The notes beneath the pieces are model-generated. The model ran no database searches and had not been told where the DNA came from. It was given only the letters and a program-made list of their open reading frames with translations. DNA of 8,389 nt from Muribaculaceae bacterium (GTDB taxonomy: Bacteria; Bacteroidota; Bacteroidia; Bacteroidales; Muribaculaceae), in NCBI GenBank assembly GCA_029052265.1, contig JAIDJJ010000386.1:1-8389 (forward strand), given 5' to 3'. Both the position numbers and the translations under genes were made by a program. Of this stretch, positions 1-6,522 are shown one piece after another. Numbering within the stretch: the first letter of the stretch is position 1; each line of letters opens with the position of its first letter.

Positions 1-617
1 GTGTAGACATGGCGGAACGGATTGCGGTTATCAATTATATCCTCCTCTACGGCACGGTTGTAGACGGCGCGCAATATCCTTGAATAAAAAGAGATTGTGT
101 TCGGAGTGATTCCTCTCTGTCGGTGCCACGCTTCGTAAGCTTCCATTATTTCAGAAGACAGAGAGTCGAGCATGAGATCTTTATCATTTCTGAACTTCCT
201 GAAGCTGTTAAGGGTTGCCTTATAAGTTTCGGCAGTCCTGTGTTTCCCTTTTTGCTTAAGTCTGGATATTATGTTGTCCATAAAATTGAAAAGAGTATAC
301 TCGCGGGCATATATATAGAACTCGTCTATAACGTCATCGGCAGAATACATCAGTCCGTTGGCTTCCAGTTTGCGGTTGATTCTGTACAACCGTTCCATGT
401 CTTGGCGTATTTGTTCGCGGATTGAAACGATTAATGATCTGCGTTCACTTTTTTGCGTAGTGCTCACCATTGAACGGTTTTCGTCCCATTCATGTGGAAA
501 CACTTTATAATTAGAAAGGAGCTGCCTCACTTTTCTTTCGTGGATGATCTGATAGTAGATTGTGCCCTCATGTCCGGTGACAGTAGAGGGCCGGAACTTT
601 ACTTTAATTGACGCCAT
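1..617 (-). CDS. Tyrosine recombinase/integrase, N-terminal part (gene runs off the left edge)
   Basis: The minus strand is open from an ATG at 617-615 to the window edge, giving 205 codons that start MASIKVKFRPS. The protein matches the pattern of Bacteroidetes phage-type integrases. Residues about 1-100 form an arm-type DNA-binding region, with an early beta-strand stretch containing GTIYYQIIHERKVRQLL and a following charged helix (SIREQIRQDMERLYRI). Residues about 108-200 form a SAM-like core-binding domain, including KHRTAETYKATLNSFRKF, ITPNTISFYSRILRAVYNRA and ending NRNPFRHVY. The catalytic domain with the R-H-R-Y residues would lie outside the window, so activity cannot be judged. Members of this family move genomic elements or invert local promoters in Bacteroidales; which applies here is unknown. 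The gene diverges from the metal-efflux operon. No convincing TAnnTTTG promoter was found upstream on this strand. Family call is confident; role is not. Confidence 0.9.
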   Translation of the reverse strand, partial: MASIKVKFRPSTVTGHEGTIYYQIIHERKVRQLLSNYKVFPHEWDENRSMVSTTQKSERRSLIVSIREQIRQDMERLYRINRKLEANGLMYSADDVIDEFYIYAREYTLFNFMDNIISRLKQKGKHRTAETYKATLNSFRKFRNDKDLMLDSLSSEIMEAYEAWHRQRGITPNTISFYSRILRAVYNRAVEEDIIDNRNPFRHVY

Positions 618-647
618 TGCATTTGGGGGTTTATAGTCTGGAATATG

Positions 648-682
648 GGAATGAAAAAATGCGGACCGACTTTTATCATTCC
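648..682. repeat. 35-bp quasi-palindrome upstream of the integrase start
   Basis: Arms GGAATGAAAAAA (648-659) and TTTTATCATTCC (671-682) are inverted copies matching at 11 of 12 positions. The 11-bp centre TGCGGACCGAC is itself symmetric (CGG-A-CCG) about the same midpoint, base 665. In total 14 of 17 base pairs are symmetric. The site lies 31-65 nt upstream of the integrase start codon. The 12-11-12 layout resembles a tyrosine-recombinase core site or a dimer-bound operator; in the integrase leader RNA it could also form a hairpin. The palindrome is directly visible; its function is inferred. No second copy was seen in the window. Confidence 0.6.
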
Positions 683-769
683 TGAAATATTGTTTTGGGT
701 GTTGCCAAAAGAGGCATAACCGGGTTGGTATCCATGAATAATCAGATATGCCGTAATAATTGAAGATGA

Positions 770-790
770 ATTTGCACTTGAATTGCAAAT
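770..790. promoter_or_regulatory. Candidate operator dyad upstream of the efflux operon
   Basis: A perfect 7-bp inverted repeat, ATTTGCA and TGCAAAT, is separated by the 7-bp spacer CTTGAAT. It ends about 12 bp upstream of the proposed -33 element of the efflux operon, a position that suits an activator or co-repressor. A 7-bp dyad in AT-rich DNA of this length can occur by chance, so support is modest. Confidence 0.3.
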
Positions 791-802
791 ATGGAAAAGA
801 AG

Positions 803-833
803 TTGGATGTTAAATTCCAATAGAGTAATTTTG
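803..833 (+). promoter_or_regulatory. Candidate Bacteroidetes promoter of the efflux operon
   Basis: TAATTTTG at 826-833 matches the Bacteroidetes -7 consensus TAnnTTTG exactly. TTG at 803-805 lies 20 nt upstream and fits the -33 TTTG element in three of four bases. Transcription would start near 838-842 and leave a leader of roughly 15-20 nt before the ATG at 856. The match to the consensus is seen directly; promoter activity is inferred. Confidence 0.5.
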
Positions 834-855
834 TGGGTAGAAAACATATTATTCT

Positions 856-2058
856 ATGCAAAATACACATTTTTCATTAAAAAAAATCTTTTTAGGGATT
901 TTTTACACGGGATTGATGGTGACCATTCCCGGTGTGATGTCCTCATGTAGAGGGAATGCGGTCCATGACCATGGAGAAGAAGGGCATGCCCATTCTGAAG
1001 AGTCCATGAAAGAGTCGTCACACAACGATGAAGGGGGGCATGAAGGCTCGATTCATATGGAGCCGGAGGATGCCGAGCGGTATGGAGTATCGGCAAAAGA
1101 AGTATATGCCGGAAATTTTCGAGATGCGGTGAAGACAGCTGCCGAGGTGCTTCCTGCAGCGTCCGACATCTCGACTGCATCGGCTCCGTCTTCAGGGATG
1201 GTGGTCCTTGCCGACGGCATCACTCCGGGAGCCTTGGTAAAAGCCGGCCAAACAGTGGCGCGGATCAAATCTGACGGCATAAGCGGAGGAGATGTGAATG
1301 CAGCCGCGAGAGTGGAAATAGAGAATGCCCGGCGTGAGCTTGACCGGGTAAAACCACTTCTTGAGGAAGGGCTTGTGACAAAAAAAGAGTACAACGATGC
1401 GTTGGCGGCTTATGATGCAGCGAAGGCGGCATATAGTCCGAAAGCCGCTTCAGGAGCGGTCAGGGCTCCAAGGTCAGGGGTTGTGACATCAATACCCGCA
1501 GGGGAAGGGGCATTTGTCAACACCGGAGATCCTGTTGCTGTCATCTCCGGATCAGGACGTCTGACACTCCGGGCATTGCTGCCGTCGCGTCATGCATCTA
1601 TGTTACCGTCGTTAAGCGGAGTTGTGATCACACCTCACGGTTCGGAAGGAGAAGCGGTAGATCTCTCCGGATTCGGAGGGAAACTATTGTCTTCATCATC
1701 TGCCACCTCTTCAGAAACACCGGGTTATATAGCCGTGTATTATACCTTTGACAACAGTGCGCCTGTAGTGGCAGGAAGTGCTGCCGAGGTCTATCTCCAG
1801 GGCACAGTGCGTCAGGGAGTGATCTCAGTGCCCGTCAAGGCGTTGGCTGAGCAGCTCGGAGAGAAATTTGTCTATGTCAAGACCGGGGCACATGAATATG
1901 AAAAGCGGCATGTGGTGACAGGAGCGTCAAACGGCACAGAGGTCGAGATTTTGTCCGGGCTGCATGAAGGAGACCCGGTGGTGGTCGAAGGTATGTCGTT
2001 TATAAGGCTTGCCGAACAGTCTACGGCTGTGCCTGAAGGTCATTCCCATAATCATTGA
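856..2058 (+). CDS. Periplasmic adaptor (membrane fusion) lipoprotein of a heavy-metal RND efflux pump, His-rich termini
   Basis: This 400-residue protein joins the inner-membrane pump to the outer-membrane channel of a tripartite exporter (CzcB/CusB-like, HlyD superfamily). Residues 1-30 form a lipoprotein signal peptide (KK at 9-10, hydrophobic stretch 11-28) ending in lipobox MSSC, so Cys31 should be lipidated. Residues 36-68 contain seven histidines (37, 39, 44, 46, 56, 62, 67) among Asp/Glu, and the C-terminus ends GHSHNH; both look like metal-binding tails. The split lipoyl/barrel-sandwich domain is seen at about 101-145 and 201-231 (AVRAPRSGVVTSIPAGEGAF), with a short coiled-coil hairpin at about 148-193. 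Beta-barrel and membrane-proximal domains follow to about 390. It lacks a CusB-like cluster of N-terminal methionines. It is the first gene of the operon, with the pump gene starting 13 nt later. Family is certain; substrate is inferred. Confidence 0.92.
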   Translation: MQNTHFSLKKIFLGIFYTGLMVTIPGVMSSCRGNAVHDHGEEGHAHSEESMKESSHNDEGGHEGSIHMEPEDAERYGVSAKEVYAGNFRDAVKTAAEVLPAASDISTASAPSSGMVVLADGITPGALVKAGQTVARIKSDGISGGDVNAAARVEIENARRELDRVKPLLEEGLVTKKEYNDALAAYDAAKAAYSPKAASGAVRAPRSGVVTSIPAGEGAFVNTGDPVAVISGSGRLTLRALLPSRHASMLPSLSGVVITPHGSEGEAVDLSGFGGKLLSSSSATSSETPGYIAVYYTFDNSAPVVAGSAAEVYLQGTVRQGVISVPVKALAEQLGEKFVYVKTGAHEYEKRHVVTGASNGTEVEILSGLHEGDPVVVEGMSFIRLAEQSTAVPEGHSHNH

Positions 2059-2063
2059 AAGGA
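2058..2063 (+). promoter_or_regulatory. Ribosome binding site that sets the pump start
   Basis: AAAGGA lies 8 nt before the ATG at 2072. The same frame is open upstream to an ATG at 2009, but that start has no comparable site and lies inside the adaptor gene. The ATG at 2072 gives the normal RND N-terminus (MLNRIIKSSLDNRL) directly ahead of the first membrane helix. Confidence 0.7.
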
Positions 2064-2071
2064 ATAATAAG

Positions 2072-5000
2072 ATGCTTAACAGGATAATAAAAAGTTCTCT
2101 CGACAATCGTCTGGCGGTGGTGGTGCTTATAGGATTGCTGCTTATCGCCGGAGTGACTGTGATGATGAGAATGGAGGTGGACATATTCCCGGATCTCAAC
2201 GCCCCGACCGTGGTGGTCATGACAGAGGCTCCCGGAATGGCGCCTGAAGAGATTGAGACAACGGTGACATATCCGGTTGAAACAGCGGTGAACGGAGCAT
2301 CCGGGGTAAGGCGTGTGAGATCTGCAACCACCACCGGCTTTTCTGTGGTGTGGGTTGAATTTGATTGGGATACGGATGTGTATCTTGCGCGGCAGATAGT
2401 GTCTGAGAAATTGTCGGAAGTGGAAGGATCGTTGCCTCCCGGCACAGGCAGCCCTACATTGGGCAGCCAGTCGTCAATTCTCGGAGAGATGATGATCATA
2501 GGGCTTACGTCGACAGATCCGGATGTAAGTCTTCAGGATCTGCGTACGATAGCCGACAGGCAGATACGCCCCCGTCTTCTTGCTCTCGGCGGAGTATCGC
2601 AGGTTTCCGTAATAGGTGGTGACGCCAAAGAATATCAGATCAGACTTTGTCCGGCAAAAATGCAGCGTCACAATATCTCGCTTATGCAGGTGAGAGACGC
2701 GACATCAGGAATGAACCGCAATGTCGCAGGCGGTGTCATCTATGATTATGGCAACGAATACATTGTTAAGGGGGATCTCAGCACCACGGAAATAGAAGAG
2801 ATCGCCAACACGGCGGTAGGTGGGGATGCTGCGAATCCTGTACGGCTTGCGGATATTGCAGAAATCGCAGTAGGTTCGGAGGAACCGCGTCTCGGCGTGG
2901 CATCTGTCCGTACGGATCCGGCAGTTTTGCTGACAGTGGCGAAACAGCCCGGAATAGGAACCATAGGTCTTACCAAAAAGATAGATGACGAACTTGCCCT
3001 CATGTCAAAGACCTTTCCCCAAGGTGTCAGCATACACACCGACATATTCCGTCAGGCGGATTTCATAAGCAATTCCATTTCCAATCTGCGGGAATCCCTG
3101 TTTGTAGGCGCTATTTTTGTCATAGTGGTCCTTTTCTTTTTCCTTCAGAATGTGCGCACCACAGTGATATCGCTTGTGGCACTCCCACTGTCGGTTTTGA
3201 TCACTCTCATTGCGTTGTATTTTATGGGTTTCTCCATCAATACAATGAGCCTTGGAGGAATCGCGATAGCCATCGGATCGCTTGTGGATGATGCGATAGT
3301 TGACGTGGAAAACGTCTACAAGCGTCTGAGGGAGCGTAAGGGGAGCGGAGAAAGCGTGCTTAAAATAGTATATGACGCATCGCGTGAGGTGAGAATGCCT
3401 ATTTTTAATTCATCCCTGATAATCATGGCGTCTTTTCTGCCGTTGTTTTTCCTTCACGGAATGGAGGGGAGAATGCTCAAGCCGCTCGGCATATCATTCA
3501 TAGTCTCATTGATAGCCTCCACAATTGTAGCACTCACAGTCACTCCTGTGTTATGCACCTACTTGCTTGGAAACAAGAAAGCGATGTCGCGCATCGACCG
3601 TCAGCCCCGGCTTGCGCATAAGTTGAGTTTGGTCTATGAGGGAGCTTTACGCAAGGCGTTGAATACTCCTAAAGTGTGGCTGGTTTCCACTGCGGTCTTG
3701 TTTTTGGTTTCTGTAGGTCTGTTCTTCACATTGGGCAGGAGTTTTCTGCCTTCATTCAACGAAGGGTCGCTGACCATAAATGTCAGCACATTGCCCGGCA
3801 TATCCCTTGACAGGAGCGACGAGGTCGGCAGGGAGGCGGAAAAAATAATAATGTCAGTGCCGGAGATAAGGACAGTGGCGCGCAAAACCGGTAGGGCGGA
3901 GCTTGACGAACATTCGCTGGGAGTGAATGTCAGTGAAATAGAAGCTCCATATAAACTTGATAAAGGAAGGTCGCGTCAGGAAATGGTGGCAGACCTTCGG
4001 GAGAAGCTGTCGCATCTTCCGGGAGTCAATGTTGAGATCGGGCAGCCTATTTCCCACAGGATAGACGCCATGCTTTCAGGCACGGAAGCACAGATCGCCA
4101 TAAAACTGTTCGGTCCGGATCTTACAGTCTTGAATCAGCTTGGCAATAAGATACGTGCCGAAGTAAAAGAAGTGGAAGGTGTGGTCGACGCCAATATCGA
4201 GCAGCTTATGGAACGTCCGCAGCTTGACATCCGTCCACGACGGGACATGTTGGCATACTACGGTATCCCTATGTCAGAGTTTTCAGATTTTATAAATGTG
4301 GCGCTGGCAGGAGAGACCGTCTCCCAGGTGTATGAGAAAGGGTATCCTGTCAATCTCGTATTGCGTATAGAATCAGACGCTCGTGGTTCGATAGAAAGTG
4401 TGCGTTCGCTCATGATCGACAGTCCCAAAGGCAAGATTCCATTAAGCGCGGTCGCGGATGTGGTTTCAGCAACCGGACCGAATGCGGTAAACCGTGAAAA
4501 CGTGAGCCGGAGAATCGTGGTATCGGCGAATGTTGAAGGCAGGGACTTGCGTAGTGTGGTAGATGAAATAAGTGATAAAGTGGCTGAAGAGGTGAAGCTG
4601 CCCGAAGGATATTATGTCAATTACTGCGGACAGTTTGAGAGCGAGCAATCTGCGTCACGCACACTGGCAATCGTTTCGCTGGTTTCGCTTGTGATAATTT
4701 TCTTGTTGCTCTACGGACAATATCACAGCGGGATAAAGGCGGGGATAATAATGCTTAATATGCCTCTTGCATTGATCGGGGGTGTGTTGATTTTGAGAAT
4801 AACCTCAGGAGAAATGAACATTCCTGCTATTATAGGGTTCATATCATTGATGGGCATAGCCACCCGCAACGGTATGCTTTTGATGTCGAGATACGAGACG
4901 CTGAGGCAAGAGGGGGAAAATCTTTACGACACCATCCTTCATGGCTCTTCCGACCGTCTGAACCCGATACTGATGACAGCTTTAAGTTCTGCATTCGCAC

Positions 5001-5149
5001 TGATCCCTCTCGCAATCGGAGGAGATCTTCCGGGGAATGAGATCCAGTCTCCATTGGCGGTTGTGGTGTTGGGCGGTCTGCTTTCTTCCACATTATTGAA
5101 TATCTTTGTGGTTCCAATCATATACTATATCATAAATAGAAAAAAATGA
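2072..5149 (+). CDS. Heavy-metal efflux (HME) RND transporter, CzcA/CusA family inner-membrane pump
   Basis: This 1025-residue, full-length pump exports substrate using the proton gradient. It shows the RND plan: TM1 about 14-34, a large periplasmic loop, TM2-TM6 about 343-497, TM7 about 535-555, a second large loop, and TM8-TM12 about 864-1022. Family markers include VDIFPDLNAPTVVV after TM1, VTYPVETAVNG, STLPGIS (572-578), RIDAMLSG (663-670) and CGQFE (852-856). TM4 carries AIGSLVDDAIVDVEN, with D406, D407, D411 and E413; D406 aligns with the proton-relay Asp405 of CusA and Asp408 of CzcA. By ungapped alignment from memory, CusA Met573 and Met623 are Asn570 and Val620 here; Met667 probably matches Met672. 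That argues against a CusA-type Cu(I)/Ag(I) site. It lies between its adaptor and its outer-membrane partner, overlapping the latter by 4 nt. Family is very sure; metal specificity is not. Confidence 0.95.
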   Translation: MLNRIIKSSLDNRLAVVVLIGLLLIAGVTVMMRMEVDIFPDLNAPTVVVMTEAPGMAPEEIETTVTYPVETAVNGASGVRRVRSATTTGFSVVWVEFDWDTDVYLARQIVSEKLSEVEGSLPPGTGSPTLGSQSSILGEMMIIGLTSTDPDVSLQDLRTIADRQIRPRLLALGGVSQVSVIGGDAKEYQIRLCPAKMQRHNISLMQVRDATSGMNRNVAGGVIYDYGNEYIVKGDLSTTEIEEIANTAVGGDAANPVRLADIAEIAVGSEEPRLGVASVRTDPAVLLTVAKQPGIGTIGLTKKIDDELALMSKTFPQGVSIHTDIFRQADFISNSISNLRESLFVGAIFVIVVLFFFLQNVRTTVISLVALPLSVLITLIALYFMGFSINTMSLGGIAIAIGSLVDDAIVDVENVYKRLRERKGSGESVLKIVYDASREVRMPIFNSSLIIMASFLPLFFLHGMEGRMLKPLGISFIVSLIASTIVALTVTPVLCTYLLGNKKAMSRIDRQPRLAHKLSLVYEGALRKALNTPKVWLVSTAVLFLVSVGLFFTLGRSFLPSFNEGSLTINVSTLPGISLDRSDEVGREAEKIIMSVPEIRTVARKTGRAELDEHSLGVNVSEIEAPYKLDKGRSRQEMVADLREKLSHLPGVNVEIGQPISHRIDAMLSGTEAQIAIKLFGPDLTVLNQLGNKIRAEVKEVEGVVDANIEQLMERPQLDIRPRRDMLAYYGIPMSEFSDFINVALAGETVSQVYEKGYPVNLVLRIESDARGSIESVRSLMIDSPKGKIPLSAVADVVSATGPNAVNRENVSRRIVVSANVEGRDLRSVVDEISDKVAEEVKLPEGYYVNYCGQFESEQSASRTLAIVSLVSLVIIFLLLYGQYHSGIKAGIIMLNMPLALIGGVLILRITSGEMNIPAIIGFISLMGIATRNGMLLMSRYETLRQEGENLYDTILHGSSDRLNPILMTALSSAFALIPLAIGGDLPGNEIQSPLAVVVLGGLLSSTLLNIFVVPIIYYIINRKK

Positions 5150-6330
5150 AACGCACAATCCTGTCAATAGCCATTATGGCAACATCCTTTACAGGCGCGA
5201 TGGCTTCAGATTTCGACAAGGCTCTCAACATCCTTGTCAGTAACAATCTTGAGGCAAAAGTGGTAGCCGAACGCGGTGTCTCTGAAATTGAATCTCTGAA
5301 AGCTGAAAATGCTTTGGAAGGTGTTGAAGCGGAGTTTTCAAGGGTATGGGGCAATAATAGTGAAATCGGCAATAAATTTGCTGTCTCTGTAAGTCAGGGT
5401 TTTGATTGGCCAGGGCTTTATGCTGCCCGAAGAAAAGCAGCCAAAACGGCAGAGTCGGCATTGGAATTTCTGAAATCGTCAGCAATGCTTGATGCGAGAA
5501 GGGATGCGCGAGTTCTTCTTTTGGATTTTATTCATAATTCCCAGCTATTGGAGTTGCAAGAGAGCTATGCATCAAGACTTGACAGTATGGAGACTTACTA
5601 TAAGCGTGCAGCCGAAGAGGGTCTTGAGACAAGGCTTGATTATAACAAGACTGTGCTTGAACGAATAAGGGTTCATAAGGAGTTGCATCAGCTTGAGAGG
5701 GACAGGGATGCATTAATTGTGCGTATTCAAGCATTCAATGGAGGTATCTCTCCTAATGAAGTGATATCATTGGTTGGGAATGAGTATCCAAGAGTAGACC
5801 GTAGCAAATTGACATCAATACTAACGCAGGTAGAAGAGCGAGATCCCGGTTATGCTGCCGCCAGATTGCAGTCAGAAGCTGCGCGGCAACAGGTAAAAGT
5901 AGAGAAGATGTCAGGTCTCCCCGGCTTTTCAATAGGCTATGAGCATGAAACAGAAATTGGCGGAGGTTTCAATGGTTTCTCTGTTGGAATAAATATTCCT
6001 TCATGGTCGCGTAAACATTCCAGAAAGGCGGCTGTTCTTGAGGCTGAATTGGCAGAAAAAGATGCGCAGTTAGCGTTGATACAGAAAAAAGCAGATTTGG
6101 AATCAGATCTTGTTCAGCTTGATTACTATGAACATGCAATAGAAGAGAGTTCAGCGATTGTAAACGACAGTGCTCCGATAAAATTATTGCGCAAGGCTTT
6201 AGTAGCACAGCAGATAACTCTTCTGAATTATATAGATGAAGAGAATTATTTCATACAGGCACATCGTGATTATCTTGACCTGATCTATGAATATAATCTT
6301 GCGTTGGCAAGGCTTATGTATTATGAGTGA
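5146..6330 (+). CDS. TolC-family outer-membrane efflux channel (OMF, short form)
   Basis: This 394-residue protein is the outer-membrane exit duct of the exporter. A signal peptide covers residues 1-20 (KRT, then a hydrophobic stretch, cleavage AMA|S). The mature part is mostly long amphipathic helices with the internal duplication of TolC proteins. The first half has VSQGFDWPGLYAARRKA (82-98) before helices at about 100-200. The second half has VGINIPSWSRKHSRKA (280-295) before helices running to the C-terminus. It is shorter than the usual 420-480 residues, as is common for CzcC-like channels. It has no N-terminal cysteine after the signal, so it is probably not lipidated. Its start codon overlaps the pump stop (ATGA, 5146-5149), which implies translational coupling. 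It is the last gene of the operon and is followed by a terminator. Confidence 0.9.
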   Translation: MKRTILSIAIMATSFTGAMASDFDKALNILVSNNLEAKVVAERGVSEIESLKAENALEGVEAEFSRVWGNNSEIGNKFAVSVSQGFDWPGLYAARRKAAKTAESALEFLKSSAMLDARRDARVLLLDFIHNSQLLELQESYASRLDSMETYYKRAAEEGLETRLDYNKTVLERIRVHKELHQLERDRDALIVRIQAFNGGISPNEVISLVGNEYPRVDRSKLTSILTQVEERDPGYAAARLQSEAARQQVKVEKMSGLPGFSIGYEHETEIGGGFNGFSVGINIPSWSRKHSRKAAVLEAELAEKDAQLALIQKKADLESDLVQLDYYEHAIEESSAIVNDSAPIKLLRKALVAQQITLLNYIDEENYFIQAHRDYLDLIYEYNLALARLMYYE

Positions 6331-6369
6331 ACGCTTCCACTCAATTCCCTCGACAAATAAACCGTTTCC

Positions 6370-6411
6370 AAGACAGTCCGAACATTTTCAGGGCTGTCTT
6401 ATTTTATTTTT
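6370..6411 (+). terminator. Rho-independent terminator of the efflux operon
   Basis: AAGACAGTCC (6370-6379) pairs with GGGCTGTCTT (6391-6400) to form a 10-bp stem with one G-U pair and an 11-nt loop. The T-rich tract ATTTTATTTTT (6401-6411) follows. It lies 39 nt after the stop of the outer-membrane channel gene, so it separates the exporter operon from the downstream receptor gene. Confidence 0.85.
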
Positions 6412-6425
6412 ACAAAGTATAAGGA

Positions 6426-6475
6426 CTACCAACATTTGGGTAGGTTTAATCTGATATATTACCTGACATTAGGTA
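6426..6475. promoter_or_regulatory. Two small TACC/GGTA dyads, candidate operator region of the receptor gene
   Basis: CTACC (6426-6430) and GGTAG (6439-6443) form one inverted repeat with an 8-nt spacer. TACCT (6460-6464) and AGGTA (6471-6475) form a second with a 6-nt spacer. The two share the TACC/GGTA core, and the second abuts the proposed -33 element at 6476. This is compatible with a repressor site. Arms of five bases are weak evidence taken singly; it is the shared core that makes them notable. Confidence 0.3.
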
Positions 6476-6506
6476 TTTTAGCTGTCCATAATACCATCTA
6501 ACTTTG
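6476..6506 (+). promoter_or_regulatory. Candidate Bacteroidetes promoter of the TonB-dependent receptor gene
   Basis: TAACTTTG at 6499-6506 is an exact match to the -7 consensus TAnnTTTG. TTTT at 6476-6479 fits the -33 TTTG in three of four bases at a 19-nt spacing. Transcription would start near 6511-6514, leaving a leader of only about 10 nt before the ATG at 6523. The upstream terminator makes an independent promoter necessary. Confidence 0.55.
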
Positions 6507-6522
6507 CAAAAAAAATCATGTT

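Noticed and set aside
645..719. 24-codon plus-strand frame starting MGMKKCGP in the spacer
   Set aside because: It has no clear ribosome binding site or promoter, no recognisable family, and coincides with the quasi-palindrome that explains part of its sequence.
713..752. Inverted GGCATA / TATGCC pair in the spacer
   Set aside because: Six-base arms 28 nt apart are expected by chance in a sequence this long.
599..847. 82-codon minus-strand frame covering most of the divergent spacer
   Set aside because: It overlaps the integrase start, has no recognisable domain or composition of a real protein, and lies across the promoter and dyads of the efflux operon.
2009..2071. 21-codon upstream extension of the pump reading frame
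   Set aside because: It lies inside the adaptor gene, has no ribosome binding site, and would add a non-RND leader; the ATG at 2072 has AAAGGA at the right spacing.
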